Positions 15,562 to 24,036 of a DNA stretch of 25,122 nucleotides are shown here, one piece after another. The DNA lies in the NCBI GenBank assembly GCA_031548365.1, contig JAVBRD010000023.1, forward strand, positions 1 through 25,122, given 5' to 3'. A model generated the notes under the pieces. The model saw nothing but the letters and a program-made list of their open reading frames with translations, had not been told where the DNA came from and ran no database searches. Both the position numbers and the translations under genes were made by a program. Origin of the DNA: JAVBRD01 sp031548365 (lineage in GTDB: Bacteria; Bacillota; Clostridia; Christensenellales; UBA1750). Position 1 is the stretch's first letter; each line of letters opens with the position of its first letter.

Positions 15562-18500
15562 ATGGGAACTAAATCATCGGTGGCTCTTTTGATATGCGTG
15601 ATCGTCGCCGCCTCGTTTCTTTTCGCGTGCCCGAAAGCAGGCTTGGCGCAGATGTCCACGCCCGTCGATTATCGGGACATACCTGGTGTGACGCAGGACG
15701 AAATCACCGCGATTGAGGGTGTCAAAGCGAAGAGAACATCGCTGAGTTATGGTGGCGCGGTGACCACGGAGTTATTCACAGGCACTAGCGGAACCCTTGG
15801 GGGGTTTACGGTGCTTTGGTGCGAGCGGCTGTCCGGTTTATTCGGGATCCCCTTCATCCCCGAAGCGTTCGAGTGGGGGGAAATGCTCGAGCGGTTTGAT
15901 CGCGGAGACATAGATTTTACGGGCGAGCTGACCCCGACGGTGGACCGCAGGCAAAAGTTCTCCATGTCAAGCATCATCGCCGAGAGACCGCTCAAAATGT
16001 ACGCGCTCGACGGCGTTGGCCTTTTGCAAGCTGCGGACGCCAGGCGGGTCAACATCGGAACGCTCACGGGCACGATCACCGCGGGCAAAGTCAAGGACAT
16101 CTACAAACACGGCATGCAGATTATCGAGGTGGGCGACTACGACACTGCCGCCGAGATGCTCAGAAAGCATGAGTTAGATTGTTTCGTCGACGAGAACGTA
16201 TCGGAGATCGGGTTCATCGAGCATGAGTTTGTCCGCTCAAACGAGCTGTTCCCGCCCGCATTCGCGCCTGTATCCATGTCGACAGCCAATCCGGAGCTTT
16301 CCGCCTTTACCTCCGTCGTGAGCAAGTACATTGCGAACGGTGGGGCAGAGGAACTCACCGGGTTGTACCTCGAAGGCAATGCAGAGTACGCTTCGTTCAG
16401 GGTGATGTACTCGTTGTCCAAGGAGGAACTCGACTATATCGACGATATGAAGCGAACGAGAAGCACGGTCAAGGTTGCCGCCGAATCCGATAACTATCCC
16501 AAGAGCTTTTACAACGGGCAGAACGGGCGGTTTGAGGGGATCGCCTTGGACGTGCTGGACAAGATCAGCGAGCTGACCGGCCTTGTGTTCGAGAATATCA
16601 GCGAAGATGATGTGTCATGGTCCGAGATTTACACTCAGCTGGAAAGCGGACAAGTTGCCATGACCACGGAATTGCTTGAGACAGAGGAACGGCGAGACAG
16701 TTTTCTTTTTTGCGAAGAGCCGTACACAAGCGATAACCTTTCACTGCTGTCGCTAGCAAACACGCCCGAAAAGGACATATCACAAGTCATGAGCATGCGG
16801 GTGGGCGCGTTTAGGGATTCGGCCCATGGCGCGATTTTCATGGAGTGGTTCCCAGACGCACCCGTGCGCTGGTACGACACGTCTGAAAGTGGATTTTTAG
16901 CGCTTAAGAATAACGAAATTGACCTGTTGATGTCATCCCGCCACGCGCTTTTGCTCGAAACGAACTATTACCAGGAAGCAGGCTACAAGGAAAACATCGC
17001 GTTTAACTACCCCATGTACTCCGCGTTTGGGTTCAGCAAAGAAGAACGCATCTTGTGCTCCATTGTCACCAAGACGCAAAGGTTCATCAACACAGATGAG
17101 ATCGCACGAAAATGGACCGGGCGCGTGTTCGATTACACCCTCGCGCTCTCGAAAACCAACAACATATATTTGACAGCGCTCCTCATGCTCTCCATCGTCA
17201 TTCTGGCGCTCGTGGCCGCGCTGTTCATCAAGAGCAGAAAAAGCCGCCGGAGTATGGAACAGACGCTGAGTATACAGGAGGCGTTCATCAACTCCGCGTC
17301 CACGATGATGAGCGCTCGCTCGCTCGATGGACAAATGATCTTCGCCAATAAGGCCATGGCGGACACGATTGACGTCTTCGCCGAAGCGGACGCTGTATTA
17401 TCGAACGATCACATGTCCGAGCTACTTGAAGGGCGCGAGTGGCGGGGAGAGTGCTGGATCAGGCGCAGGGATGGGAACGTCATCCCCGTGCGGCAGGTGC
17501 TGTTTCCCATCGCGAACGCGCAGGGTGAGGCGATCGCGTATGCGACGATCATGGAGGACATCACCGAGCAAAAGCGGATGGAGAACATGTTCCAGTGGCA
17601 GATCGCCGTGCTGGACTCCTCCAACGACTATATCGGCGTGGCCGACCTCGAAAAGAACGCTATTTACAACAGCCCGGGCGCGTACCGCATGCTCGGCTAT
17701 GAAACGCTGCCCGACCGGTACGACATCCCGATCAAGGAGAGCCATCCGCCCGAGTACGCCGAATTTGTCAAGGAGATTGGGATACCCACCGCCATCCGCG
17801 AAGGCCACTGGAACGGGCGCGGTTTGCTCAAACGCATCGATGGCACGCTTCTTCCGATTGAGCAGAGCGTGTTCCCCGTGTACGACAGGCAAAAAGAGCT
17901 GATGGGCGTCGGCACGATCATGCGCGACATCAGCAAGACCGTGGAGAGCGAAAAATTGCTGGAGAGCCAGCTTTTTCAGCAGAAGTTTTTGTCGAAGTTC
18001 ACCATCAACTTCGCGGAGGTGGCGGAGTTTGAGGTCTCGGCCAACAAAGCGCTTGACCTGCTCATCGACTTTCTGGGCGCGGACGAACTGCGCATCTACT
18101 TTGACGATACGGCCAAGCAGGAGATCGTCTGCCGGTACGGCAGGATCAACACGCACGCATCCGAAAACCCGCTGAGAAGCATGTCATACGCGAGTTTTGC
18201 GGGGATATACCGCCGGATCGCCAGAGCGCCCTATCTCGTGCTGAACGACGGGCAAGACATGCCGCCCGAGCTCAAGGCGTTCTCCGCGGGAAAAAAGAGC
18301 CTCTTGTTCGTGCCCATGCGCGTGGGCGGAGAAATGGTGGCTTGCCTGATTGGCGGGCTTTATGGTGAGTTCGCGGCGTGGGACGAGTCAACGCTTAACG
18401 TCGTGAGCGTTGCCATGGGTATTTTTGCCGGAGCGCTGGGGCGCAACGCCAACGAGCTTGAGTTGATCGAGACGACGCAGCGAGCGGAGGAGGCAAGCCG

Positions 18501-20088
18501 GGCCAAGAGCGAGTTTTTGTCAAGGATGAGCCATGAAATTCGCACGCCTATGAACGCGATCATCGGTATGACCAAGATCGCGCAAAACGAGACAAACCTC
18601 TCCAAAGTGCGGTATTGTCTGACCAAGATTGACGACGCGTCACGGCACCTGCTTGGGCTGATCAACGACATCCTCGACATGTCCAAGATCGAGGCCAACA
18701 AGCTCGAACTGGCCCCCGAGGTGTTTAACTTTGAGAGGATGCTCGAGAACATCGTCAACTTCATCACGGTCAAGGCGGAGGAAAAGCGGATCCGCCTTCG
18801 CGTTGATGTCGGGTTTGACGTCCCCGCAGACGTGATCGGGGACGAGCTGCGCCTGGCGCAAGTGATCACCAACCTTTTGTCAAACGCGGTCAAGTTTACC
18901 CCGAGCGGCGGGGAGATACGCCTTCGTGTCAGCCTCAAGTCCGCTCTTAGCGACGATCAGATCCTGTTACTGGTCGAAGTTACAGATACGGGCATCGGCA
19001 TCACGCCTGAGCAGCAGCAAAAGCTGTTCCGCTCTTTTGAACAGGCCGAAGGGAGCATCACGCGCCGGTTCGGGGGAACGGGGCTCGGCCTCGCGATTTC
19101 CAAGCGCATTGTCGAGCTGATGGGCGGGGAGATCGGTGTGATCAGCGAGATTGACAAGGGAAGCACCTTCTTCTTCACGACCAGGTTCACGCTCGCGGGA
19201 AAATCGAAGGAGCTGCGCGGCGACGTATCGATTTACAAGAACACAAAGGTGTTGGTTGCAGATGACGATCAGGACATCCGCGATTACTTCGCGCGCGTGC
19301 TCCCAGGTTTCGATATGACATTTGACTGCGCGGATAGCGGTGAGGAGGCCATCCGCTTGGCCCAGAACGCGGCTGCGGAGAGCCGGAAGTACGACATCGT
19401 GTTCGTCGATTATCTGATGGGAGGCATCAACGGCATTGAGACCGCACGGGCGATCAAGCGCATCGCGGGGGAGAGCGTTCAGGTCATCATGATTTCTATG
19501 TCGGAGTGGAACAAGATCAGTGCCGAGGCGACTGAAGCGGGGATCGCGCGGTTCATCTCAAAACCGCTGTTCAGCTCTTCCATTTTGGACGCAATCAACA
19601 GTCTTGTGATCAACAAAACCTCACTCGATCAGATCAAATTTGGGGAGTTCGACTTTACTGCGGCGTTCAGCGGTCGGCGGATGCTGCTGGTGGAGGACAT
19701 CGAGATTAACCGGGAGATCGCAGCCACATTGCTGGAGGACACGCAAATCGCTATCGACTGTGCAGAAAACGGGCGGGTTGCGCTTGAGATGTTTGCGATG
19801 AATCCGGATGCGTACGACGTCATTCTGATGGACATGCAGATGCCCGTGATGGACGGACTGGAGGCCACCAGGCAGATCCGCGCGTTGGGGACGGCGGCGG
19901 CCAAGACCGTGCCCATCATCGCCATGACCGCCAACGCGTTCAAGGAGGATGTGGAGGCGTGCAAGGCGGCGGGGATGAACGACCATATCGGCAAGCCCAT
20001 TGACACAAACGATATGCTGGCCAAGATCGCGCGGCACTTGGGGTTGGCGCGGGTGGGCGGGCGAAAGGATGCGGCAGCCGGGTGCTGA
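15562..20088 (+). CDS. Hybrid sensor histidine kinase with two extracellular solute-binding domains
   Basis: Membrane sensor that should bind small ligands outside and signal by phosphorelay inside. Domains in the 1508 residues, in order: signal sequence (1-30); two family 3 (amino-acid type) solute-binding domains, about 50-285 and 300-525; one membrane segment, about 535-557; PAS-like regions, about 565-670 and 675-800; GAF-like, about 825-965; HisKA with SHEIRTPMN (H991); HATPase with NLLSNAVKF, DTGIGI and GGTGLGL; receiver 1 (phospho-acceptor D1283 in FVDYLMGG); receiver 2 (D1424 in LMDMQMPVMDG, with K in IGKP). No HPt domain and no DNA-binding output are present, so a separate partner is needed. 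The start is set by GAGGTCGGGG and the signal peptide. It follows a sugar transporter operon but has its own promoter region. Family certain; ligand unknown. Confidence 0.95.
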   Translation: MGTKSSVALLICVIVAASFLFACPKAGLAQMSTPVDYRDIPGVTQDEITAIEGVKAKRTSLSYGGAVTTELFTGTSGTLGGFTVLWCERLSGLFGIPFIPEAFEWGEMLERFDRGDIDFTGELTPTVDRRQKFSMSSIIAERPLKMYALDGVGLLQAADARRVNIGTLTGTITAGKVKDIYKHGMQIIEVGDYDTAAEMLRKHELDCFVDENVSEIGFIEHEFVRSNELFPPAFAPVSMSTANPELSAFTSVVSKYIANGGAEELTGLYLEGNAEYASFRVMYSLSKEELDYIDDMKRTRSTVKVAAESDNYPKSFYNGQNGRFEGIALDVLDKISELTGLVFENISEDDVSWSEIYTQLESGQVAMTTELLETEERRDSFLFCEEPYTSDNLSLLSLANTPEKDISQVMSMRVGAFRDSAHGAIFMEWFPDAPVRWYDTSESGFLALKNNEIDLLMSSRHALLLETNYYQEAGYKENIAFNYPMYSAFGFSKEERILCSIVTKTQRFINTDEIARKWTGRVFDYTLALSKTNNIYLTALLMLSIVILALVAALFIKSRKSRRSMEQTLSIQEAFINSASTMMSARSLDGQMIFANKAMADTIDVFAEADAVLSNDHMSELLEGREWRGECWIRRRDGNVIPVRQVLFPIANAQGEAIAYATIMEDITEQKRMENMFQWQIAVLDSSNDYIGVADLEKNAIYNSPGAYRMLGYETLPDRYDIPIKESHPPEYAEFVKEIGIPTAIREGHWNGRGLLKRIDGTLLPIEQSVFPVYDRQKELMGVGTIMRDISKTVESEKLLESQLFQQKFLSKFTINFAEVAEFEVSANKALDLLIDFLGADELRIYFDDTAKQEIVCRYGRINTHASENPLRSMSYASFAGIYRRIARAPYLVLNDGQDMPPELKAFSAGKKSLLFVPMRVGGEMVACLIGGLYGEFAAWDESTLNVVSVAMGIFAGALGRNANELELIETTQRAEEASRAKSEFLSRMSHEIRTPMNAIIGMTKIAQNETNLSKVRYCLTKIDDASRHLLGLINDILDMSKIEANKLELAPEVFNFERMLENIVNFITVKAEEKRIRLRVDVGFDVPADVIGDELRLAQVITNLLSNAVKFTPSGGEIRLRVSLKSALSDDQILLLVEVTDTGIGITPEQQQKLFRSFEQAEGSITRRFGGTGLGLAISKRIVELMGGEIGVISEIDKGSTFFFTTRFTLAGKSKELRGDVSIYKNTKVLVADDDQDIRDYFARVLPGFDMTFDCADSGEEAIRLAQNAAAESRKYDIVFVDYLMGGINGIETARAIKRIAGESVQVIMISMSEWNKISAEATEAGIARFISKPLFSSSILDAINSLVINKTSLDQIKFGEFDFTAAFSGRRMLLVEDIEINREIAATLLEDTQIAIDCAENGRVALEMFAMNPDAYDVILMDMQMPVMDGLEATRQIRALGTAAAKTVPIIAMTANAFKEDVEACKAAGMNDHIGKPIDTNDMLAKIARHLGLARVGGRKDAAAGC

Positions 20089-20182
20089 CGCTTAAGCAGG
20101 AAGAAAACAAGCAGGGCCTGCCTTCAAGCATGACCTGTACAACAAGCAAATGGCCCCAATAGGCGTGAAAGAAGGGAAGAAG

Positions 20183-20199
20183 CAAGGGCCAGGCCCTTG
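20183..20199. repeat. 17-bp perfect inverted repeat upstream of the acyl-CoA synthetase gene
   Basis: CAAGGGCC-A-GGCCCTTG lies between the kinase and the ligase gene. No T-tract follows, so it is not a simple terminator. A shorter related palindrome GCAGG-G-CCTGC (20111-20121) lies 70 bases upstream. Candidate operator or transcript hairpin. Confidence 0.4.
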
Positions 20200-20282
20200 T
20201 GCGCGCTCAAGTTTCGGCGTGCTCACCCCCGCGGAATAACGCCATTTGGAAACGCCCCAGAGAAACACAAGGAGGACGCTCC

Positions 20283-21947
20283 GTGCTAGAGATAAAGAAC
20301 ATCACCATCGGCAGCATGCTGGAGGAAACCGCGCGAAAGTTTCCCACGCATCAAGCCGTGAAGTACATCGAGATGGAGTTCGACAAAACGTGGTACGAAT
20401 TTAACAATAAAGTCGACCGCATCGCGCGCGGGCTGCTGGGCATGGGCCTGGCCAAAGGCGATCACGCCGCGGTGTGGGCGACCAACTATCCGCAGTGGCT
20501 CACGCTCTTTTTCGCCACGGCCAAAGTTGGGATTGTACTCGTCACGGTCAACACCAGCTACAAGGAGCACGAGCTGGAGTACGTGCTTGGACACTCGGAC
20601 GCCAAGGCGCTGTTCATTTGTGATGGTCTTAAGGATGTCGACTGCGAAAAGACGGTTTACTCCATCTGTCCCGAGGTAAGGACTTACCCCAAAGGCAAGA
20701 TACAGTCAGAGAAATTCCCGTTCCTGCGCATGGTCGTCTCCTTTGACAACCACTATGAGGGTATGTTCCACTGGAATGACATCGAGGCGTTTGGCATCCT
20801 GGTGTCCGATCGCGATCTCAAAGCCGTCAAGGACAGCCTCCATCCTGACGACGTGATCAACCTCCAGTATACATCCGGCACGACGGGCTTCCCCAAAGGT
20901 GTGATGCTCACGCATAAAAACATCGTCAATAACGGGCAGTCCATCGGGGATGGCATGGGATTTACCGAGAACGACAGGCTGTGCATCCCCGTGCCCTTCT
21001 TCCACTGCTTTGGCATGGTGCTGGGGATTTTGGCCGCCGTAACGCACGGAGCCGCCATGCTCCCGCTTTTGTGGTACACGCCCATGAAGGTGATGCACAC
21101 CATCGAGTACGAAAAATGTACGGCGGTTCACGGCGTGCCCACCATGTTCATCGGCATCCTCGAACACCGCGATTTCGCGCGGTACGAATATTCGACGCTG
21201 CGCACCGGCATTATGGCGGGCTCCACTTGCCCGCTACCGCTCATGAAGGCTGTTGTGGAAAAGATGAACATGCGGGACATCGTGACGGTGTACGGTCTGA
21301 CAGAAGCATCCCCAGGCTGCACCATGACGACCGTTGATGACACGCTTGAGCACCGCGTGGGCACCGCGGGCCGGGCCTTTCCGTTCATGGAAACAAAAAT
21401 TGTGGACGTAGACACCGGAGAGGACTTGGGACATAACAAGCAGGGTGAGTTCTGCGTTCGCGGCTACAACGTGATGAAAGGTTACTACAAAATGCCCGAG
21501 GCGACGCGTGCGGCCATCGACGCGAAAGGCTGGCTGCATACGGGGGATTTGGCTGAGGTGGACGGCGACGGGTATTATAGAATCACAGGACGCTCCAAGG
21601 ATATGATCATCCGCGGGGGTGAGAACATTTCCCCCAAGGAAATTGAGGATATGCTCTACACGTATGACGGCATAAAGGATGTTGCTGTAGTCGCCGCGCC
21701 TTCGTACAAGTACGGCGAGGAGATCTGCGCGGTGATCGTACCTAAGGATGGCGTGACGCTTGAGCCGGACGACATCCGCGCGTACGTCAACAGAAACCTC
21801 GCCAAGCATAAGACGCCCAAGTATGTTGTTTTTTTGGACAGACTGCCGCTTACCGCGAGCGGGAAAGTGCAAAAATACCTGCTGCGTGAAAAAGTAGCGG
21901 CGATGCTGGAGCAAGGGGAACAACAGAAAACACGAGGCCGGTCCTGA
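20283..21947 (+). CDS. Acyl-CoA synthetase / AMP-dependent ligase
   Basis: Activates a carboxylic acid as acyl-AMP and then passes it to a thiol, usually coenzyme A. The 554 residues carry the ANL superfamily motifs: YTSGTTGFPKG (196-206), the A5 motif YGLTEASP, GWLHTGDLAEVDGDGYY, GRSKDMIIRGGENISPKEIE, and SGKVQK with the catalytic lysine K528. The GTG start at 20283 is chosen because AAGGAGG ends 7 bases before it and the family begins there; the frame is open upstream but not family-like. No carrier protein domain is attached. A medium- or long-chain fatty acid is the usual substrate for close relatives, but this is not proven. The ATP-grasp gene begins 16 bases past its stop. Confidence 0.93.
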   Translation: MLEIKNITIGSMLEETARKFPTHQAVKYIEMEFDKTWYEFNNKVDRIARGLLGMGLAKGDHAAVWATNYPQWLTLFFATAKVGIVLVTVNTSYKEHELEYVLGHSDAKALFICDGLKDVDCEKTVYSICPEVRTYPKGKIQSEKFPFLRMVVSFDNHYEGMFHWNDIEAFGILVSDRDLKAVKDSLHPDDVINLQYTSGTTGFPKGVMLTHKNIVNNGQSIGDGMGFTENDRLCIPVPFFHCFGMVLGILAAVTHGAAMLPLLWYTPMKVMHTIEYEKCTAVHGVPTMFIGILEHRDFARYEYSTLRTGIMAGSTCPLPLMKAVVEKMNMRDIVTVYGLTEASPGCTMTTVDDTLEHRVGTAGRAFPFMETKIVDVDTGEDLGHNKQGEFCVRGYNVMKGYYKMPEATRAAIDAKGWLHTGDLAEVDGDGYYRITGRSKDMIIRGGENISPKEIEDMLYTYDGIKDVAVVAAPSYKYGEEICAVIVPKDGVTLEPDDIRAYVNRNLAKHKTPKYVVFLDRLPLTASGKVQKYLLREKVAAMLEQGEQQKTRGRS

Positions 21948-21963
21948 TGGGGGAGTCTGGGCC

Positions 21964-22920
21964 GTGCGCGCATTCAAAGTTGAGACGGGATGTGGAATCA
22001 GCATGCAGGAGCGGTTTTTGCAAAAAATGGTCAGGGAGATCGCCGCGGAGGAGGGCATCCAAAGCGCGTTCTTTTCACAGGGGTATGTCATCAGCCTGAC
22101 ATGGAACGGGAAGAACGCGTTCATTATTGGGAACAAGTTCGGCATCAACAATGCGAGCATCAGCGCCATCTGCTCGGACAAGTGCGCTGCAAGCGACATC
22201 ATGACGCACATGGGGATCCCGAACGTACGGCACTATTTTTTCAACAAACCCACGCGGATTGAATACGTGGGCGCGGACGGCAACTATCCCGAGATGCGCC
22301 GCATGCTCGACCTTCACGGGCGTCTCGTCCTCAAGGACAACACCGGTACGGGCGGAAATCACGTTTACCTCGTGACGAATGGCTTTGAGCTGGAAAACGC
22401 GGCGCAAGTGATTTTTCACGAATCAAGATCATTGGCCGTCTCAAAATACCACGAGATCGATGCCGAGTACCGGGTGATCATGCTCGGCGGGGAAGCTCGG
22501 CTGGTGTTCTCCAAGGAGCGGGAGAGCGTCACTGGAGATGGGCGGTCGACGGTGCGCGAGCTTTGCCGCCGGGCGAAGAGCGATGGGAGAGAACCCGCGA
22601 ATCTGCCCGACCGCGTGCTCGAACGCGGCGAGGTGTATCATCTGAACTGGAGGCACAACCTGGGCCAGGGAGCGACGCCCAGCATTTTGGGAAGGGGAGA
22701 GGCGTACGCCGAGATCACGGGCTTTGCAAGAAACGTCGCCGCTAAGCTCGGGCTAGGGTTTGTGTCCATTGACATCATTCGTACGGAGAACACGTACATG
22801 GTGCTCGAGATCAACAGCGGGGTGATGATGGAGGTTTTCGCCAGGCAATCCGCGGAGAATTATGGCATCGCGAAAGGCATCTACAGGGACGCCATCAAAA
22901 CCATGCTGGACATTCGGTAG
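21964..22920 (+). CDS. ATP-grasp ligase, RimK/cyanophycin synthetase-like
   Basis: ATP-grasp enzymes join a carboxylate to an amine or thiol through an acyl phosphate. The 318 residues contain the nucleotide-binding strand and glycine-rich loop LVLKDNTGTGGNH (K124), the EYRVIMLGGEARLVFSKERE strand pair followed by GDGRSTVREL as in cyanophycin synthetase and GshF-type enzymes, and the metal-binding LEINSGVMMEVFA (E282, N284). The GTG start has GGGGGAG 8 bases upstream. It is co-transcribed with the AMP ligase (16-base gap). The substrate is unknown; it lacks the extra domains of cyanophycin synthetase and of GshF. The gene ends in TAG without a visible terminator. Confidence 0.85.
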   Translation: MRAFKVETGCGISMQERFLQKMVREIAAEEGIQSAFFSQGYVISLTWNGKNAFIIGNKFGINNASISAICSDKCAASDIMTHMGIPNVRHYFFNKPTRIEYVGADGNYPEMRRMLDLHGRLVLKDNTGTGGNHVYLVTNGFELENAAQVIFHESRSLAVSKYHEIDAEYRVIMLGGEARLVFSKERESVTGDGRSTVRELCRRAKSDGREPANLPDRVLERGEVYHLNWRHNLGQGATPSILGRGEAYAEITGFARNVAAKLGLGFVSIDIIRTENTYMVLEINSGVMMEVFARQSAENYGIAKGIYRDAIKTMLDIR

Positions 22921-23047
22921 TTTCTGTCGCTCAGATCGTTTGCGTGCCGTAGTCGGTTCAAACCAGATGTGCTGTGATTTGCATACATGCCGTGCGTCGT
23001 CGTTTGTTATTCATTGTCCTGCTCAAGCGCACCCGCCGTTTTGATCA

Positions 23048-23779
23048 TGCGGCTAAAGCGAAGGGCAAATGAAAAAACGGCCGCAATCGGTCCGGATCGC
23101 AGGCCTATATCTGCAGATACTGTAGGAAAACCTACACGCTTGCGCCGAAGCGTAAAGCGTATGACGACGCGACCAGAACACTGGAAATGAATATACACGA
23201 CTCGGGCGTGAGCAGTCGGAGTGTTGGAAAACTATATGGATGAACAGGTCAAACGTTGCAACTGGAAAAAACGACGTGATTGTGGATAACTCATCGGGAA
23301 TCTATGAGCTTGACGAGTTATATGGGTTCGTTGAACGCAAATCACGCACAGAAGCACGCGAAAATGGATGTGTACTGACCATGGTAAGCCGCCAGCCGAG
23401 CCGGATCGCCGGCTTATCCGCCGCGTTTGGCAAGTCGCCCTCACGCGTCCAGCAGATTGTGGATAACGCACCCGCGGCGTCATGGTATTGCACCGATGGC
23501 TGGAGCGGCTATACGGATGTGGTCTATCCCGGGCATCATCAACGAAACGTTCACGACAAAAGCGACACCTTCACGGTGGAGGGAGTGAACGCGGACTTAC
23601 GGCACTGCATTCCGCTTTTTGCCCGGCGCAGCCGATGCTTTGCGCGGACAGTGGAAACACTGTACGCTGTCATCGCGGTGTATACGGAGGATTACAACCG
23701 CTTTGGCATGGCCAAGCACCGACACCGCCTGATCCGCGGAAAGGCTCTCTTCCCCTTGGGCTTGGTCGACTTCCTCTGA
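23048..23779 (+). pseudogene. Decayed IS1-family transposase
   Basis: The main frame (23240-23779) is the catalytic part of an IS1-type DDE transposase: ELDELYGFVERK (D25), YCTDGWSGYTD (D86) and FTVEGVNADLRH (E114). The zinc-binding N-terminal part is found upstream in another frame (23073-23240): KNGRNRSGSQAYICRYCRKT and then SSRSVGKLYG. Joining them needs two shifts, one at an A6 run (23072-23077) and one at GGATGAAC (23238-23245). The shifts cancel, so the outer parts share one frame, and a TAA interrupts the first part. A single intact protein is thus not encoded. The N terminus is mostly lost and I find no matching pair of terminal inverted repeats, although GGGAGTGTCCGAATG (complement of 23789-23803) resembles one end. 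Confidence 0.8.
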
Positions 23780-23815
23780 TCAATACATTCGGACACTCCC
23801 GCAGAATTTTTACGC

Positions 23816-23844
23816 TTGCATTCGCCTGGGCTTTCTGTTATAAT
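23816..23844 (+). promoter_or_regulatory. Promoter of tRNA-Ser
   Basis: A -35 TTGCAT (23816-23821), a 17-base spacer and a perfect -10 TATAAT (23839-23844), about 47 bases before the tRNA. It lies just after the decayed IS, so the insertion did not separate the tRNA from its promoter. Confidence 0.85.
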
Positions 23845-23891
23845 CCGTTAGTAAATTGTTCAGGCGACAACTGAATCACATTTTCGACTGT

Positions 23892-23984
23892 GGAGAAGTA
23901 CTCAAGTACGGTCGAAGAGGCGCCCCTGCTAAGGGCGTAGGTCGGGAAACCGGCGCGCGAGTTCGAATCTCGCCTTCTCCGCCA
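23892..23984 (+). tRNA. tRNA-Ser (anticodon GCT)
   Basis: Acceptor arm GGAGAAG pairs with CTTCTCC, followed by G and an encoded CCA. The anticodon loop CTGCTAA gives anticodon GCT, reading AGC/AGU. A long variable arm and GTTCGAATC in the T arm complete a class II tRNA. A terminator follows 3 bases later. Confidence 0.97.
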
Positions 23985-23987
23985 ATC

Positions 23988-24027
23988 CATCAGTGACCGC
24001 GTTTATCGTGGTCACTGATGCTTTTTT
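23988..24027 (+). terminator. Terminator of tRNA-Ser
   Basis: A perfect 11-base-pair stem (CATCAGTGACC with GGTCACTGATG), an 11-base loop and a T6 tract. It lies between the tRNA and the recombinase stop codon (convergent). Confidence 0.93.
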
Positions 24028-24036
24028 CGGCCCTTT

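Noticed and set aside
23281..23466. Two perfect DnaA boxes (TGTGGATAA at 23281 and 23458)
   Set aside because: Both are in frame inside the decayed transposase and encode the same V-D-N triplet. Two sites 177 bases apart in a mobile element are probably coincidence, not an origin.
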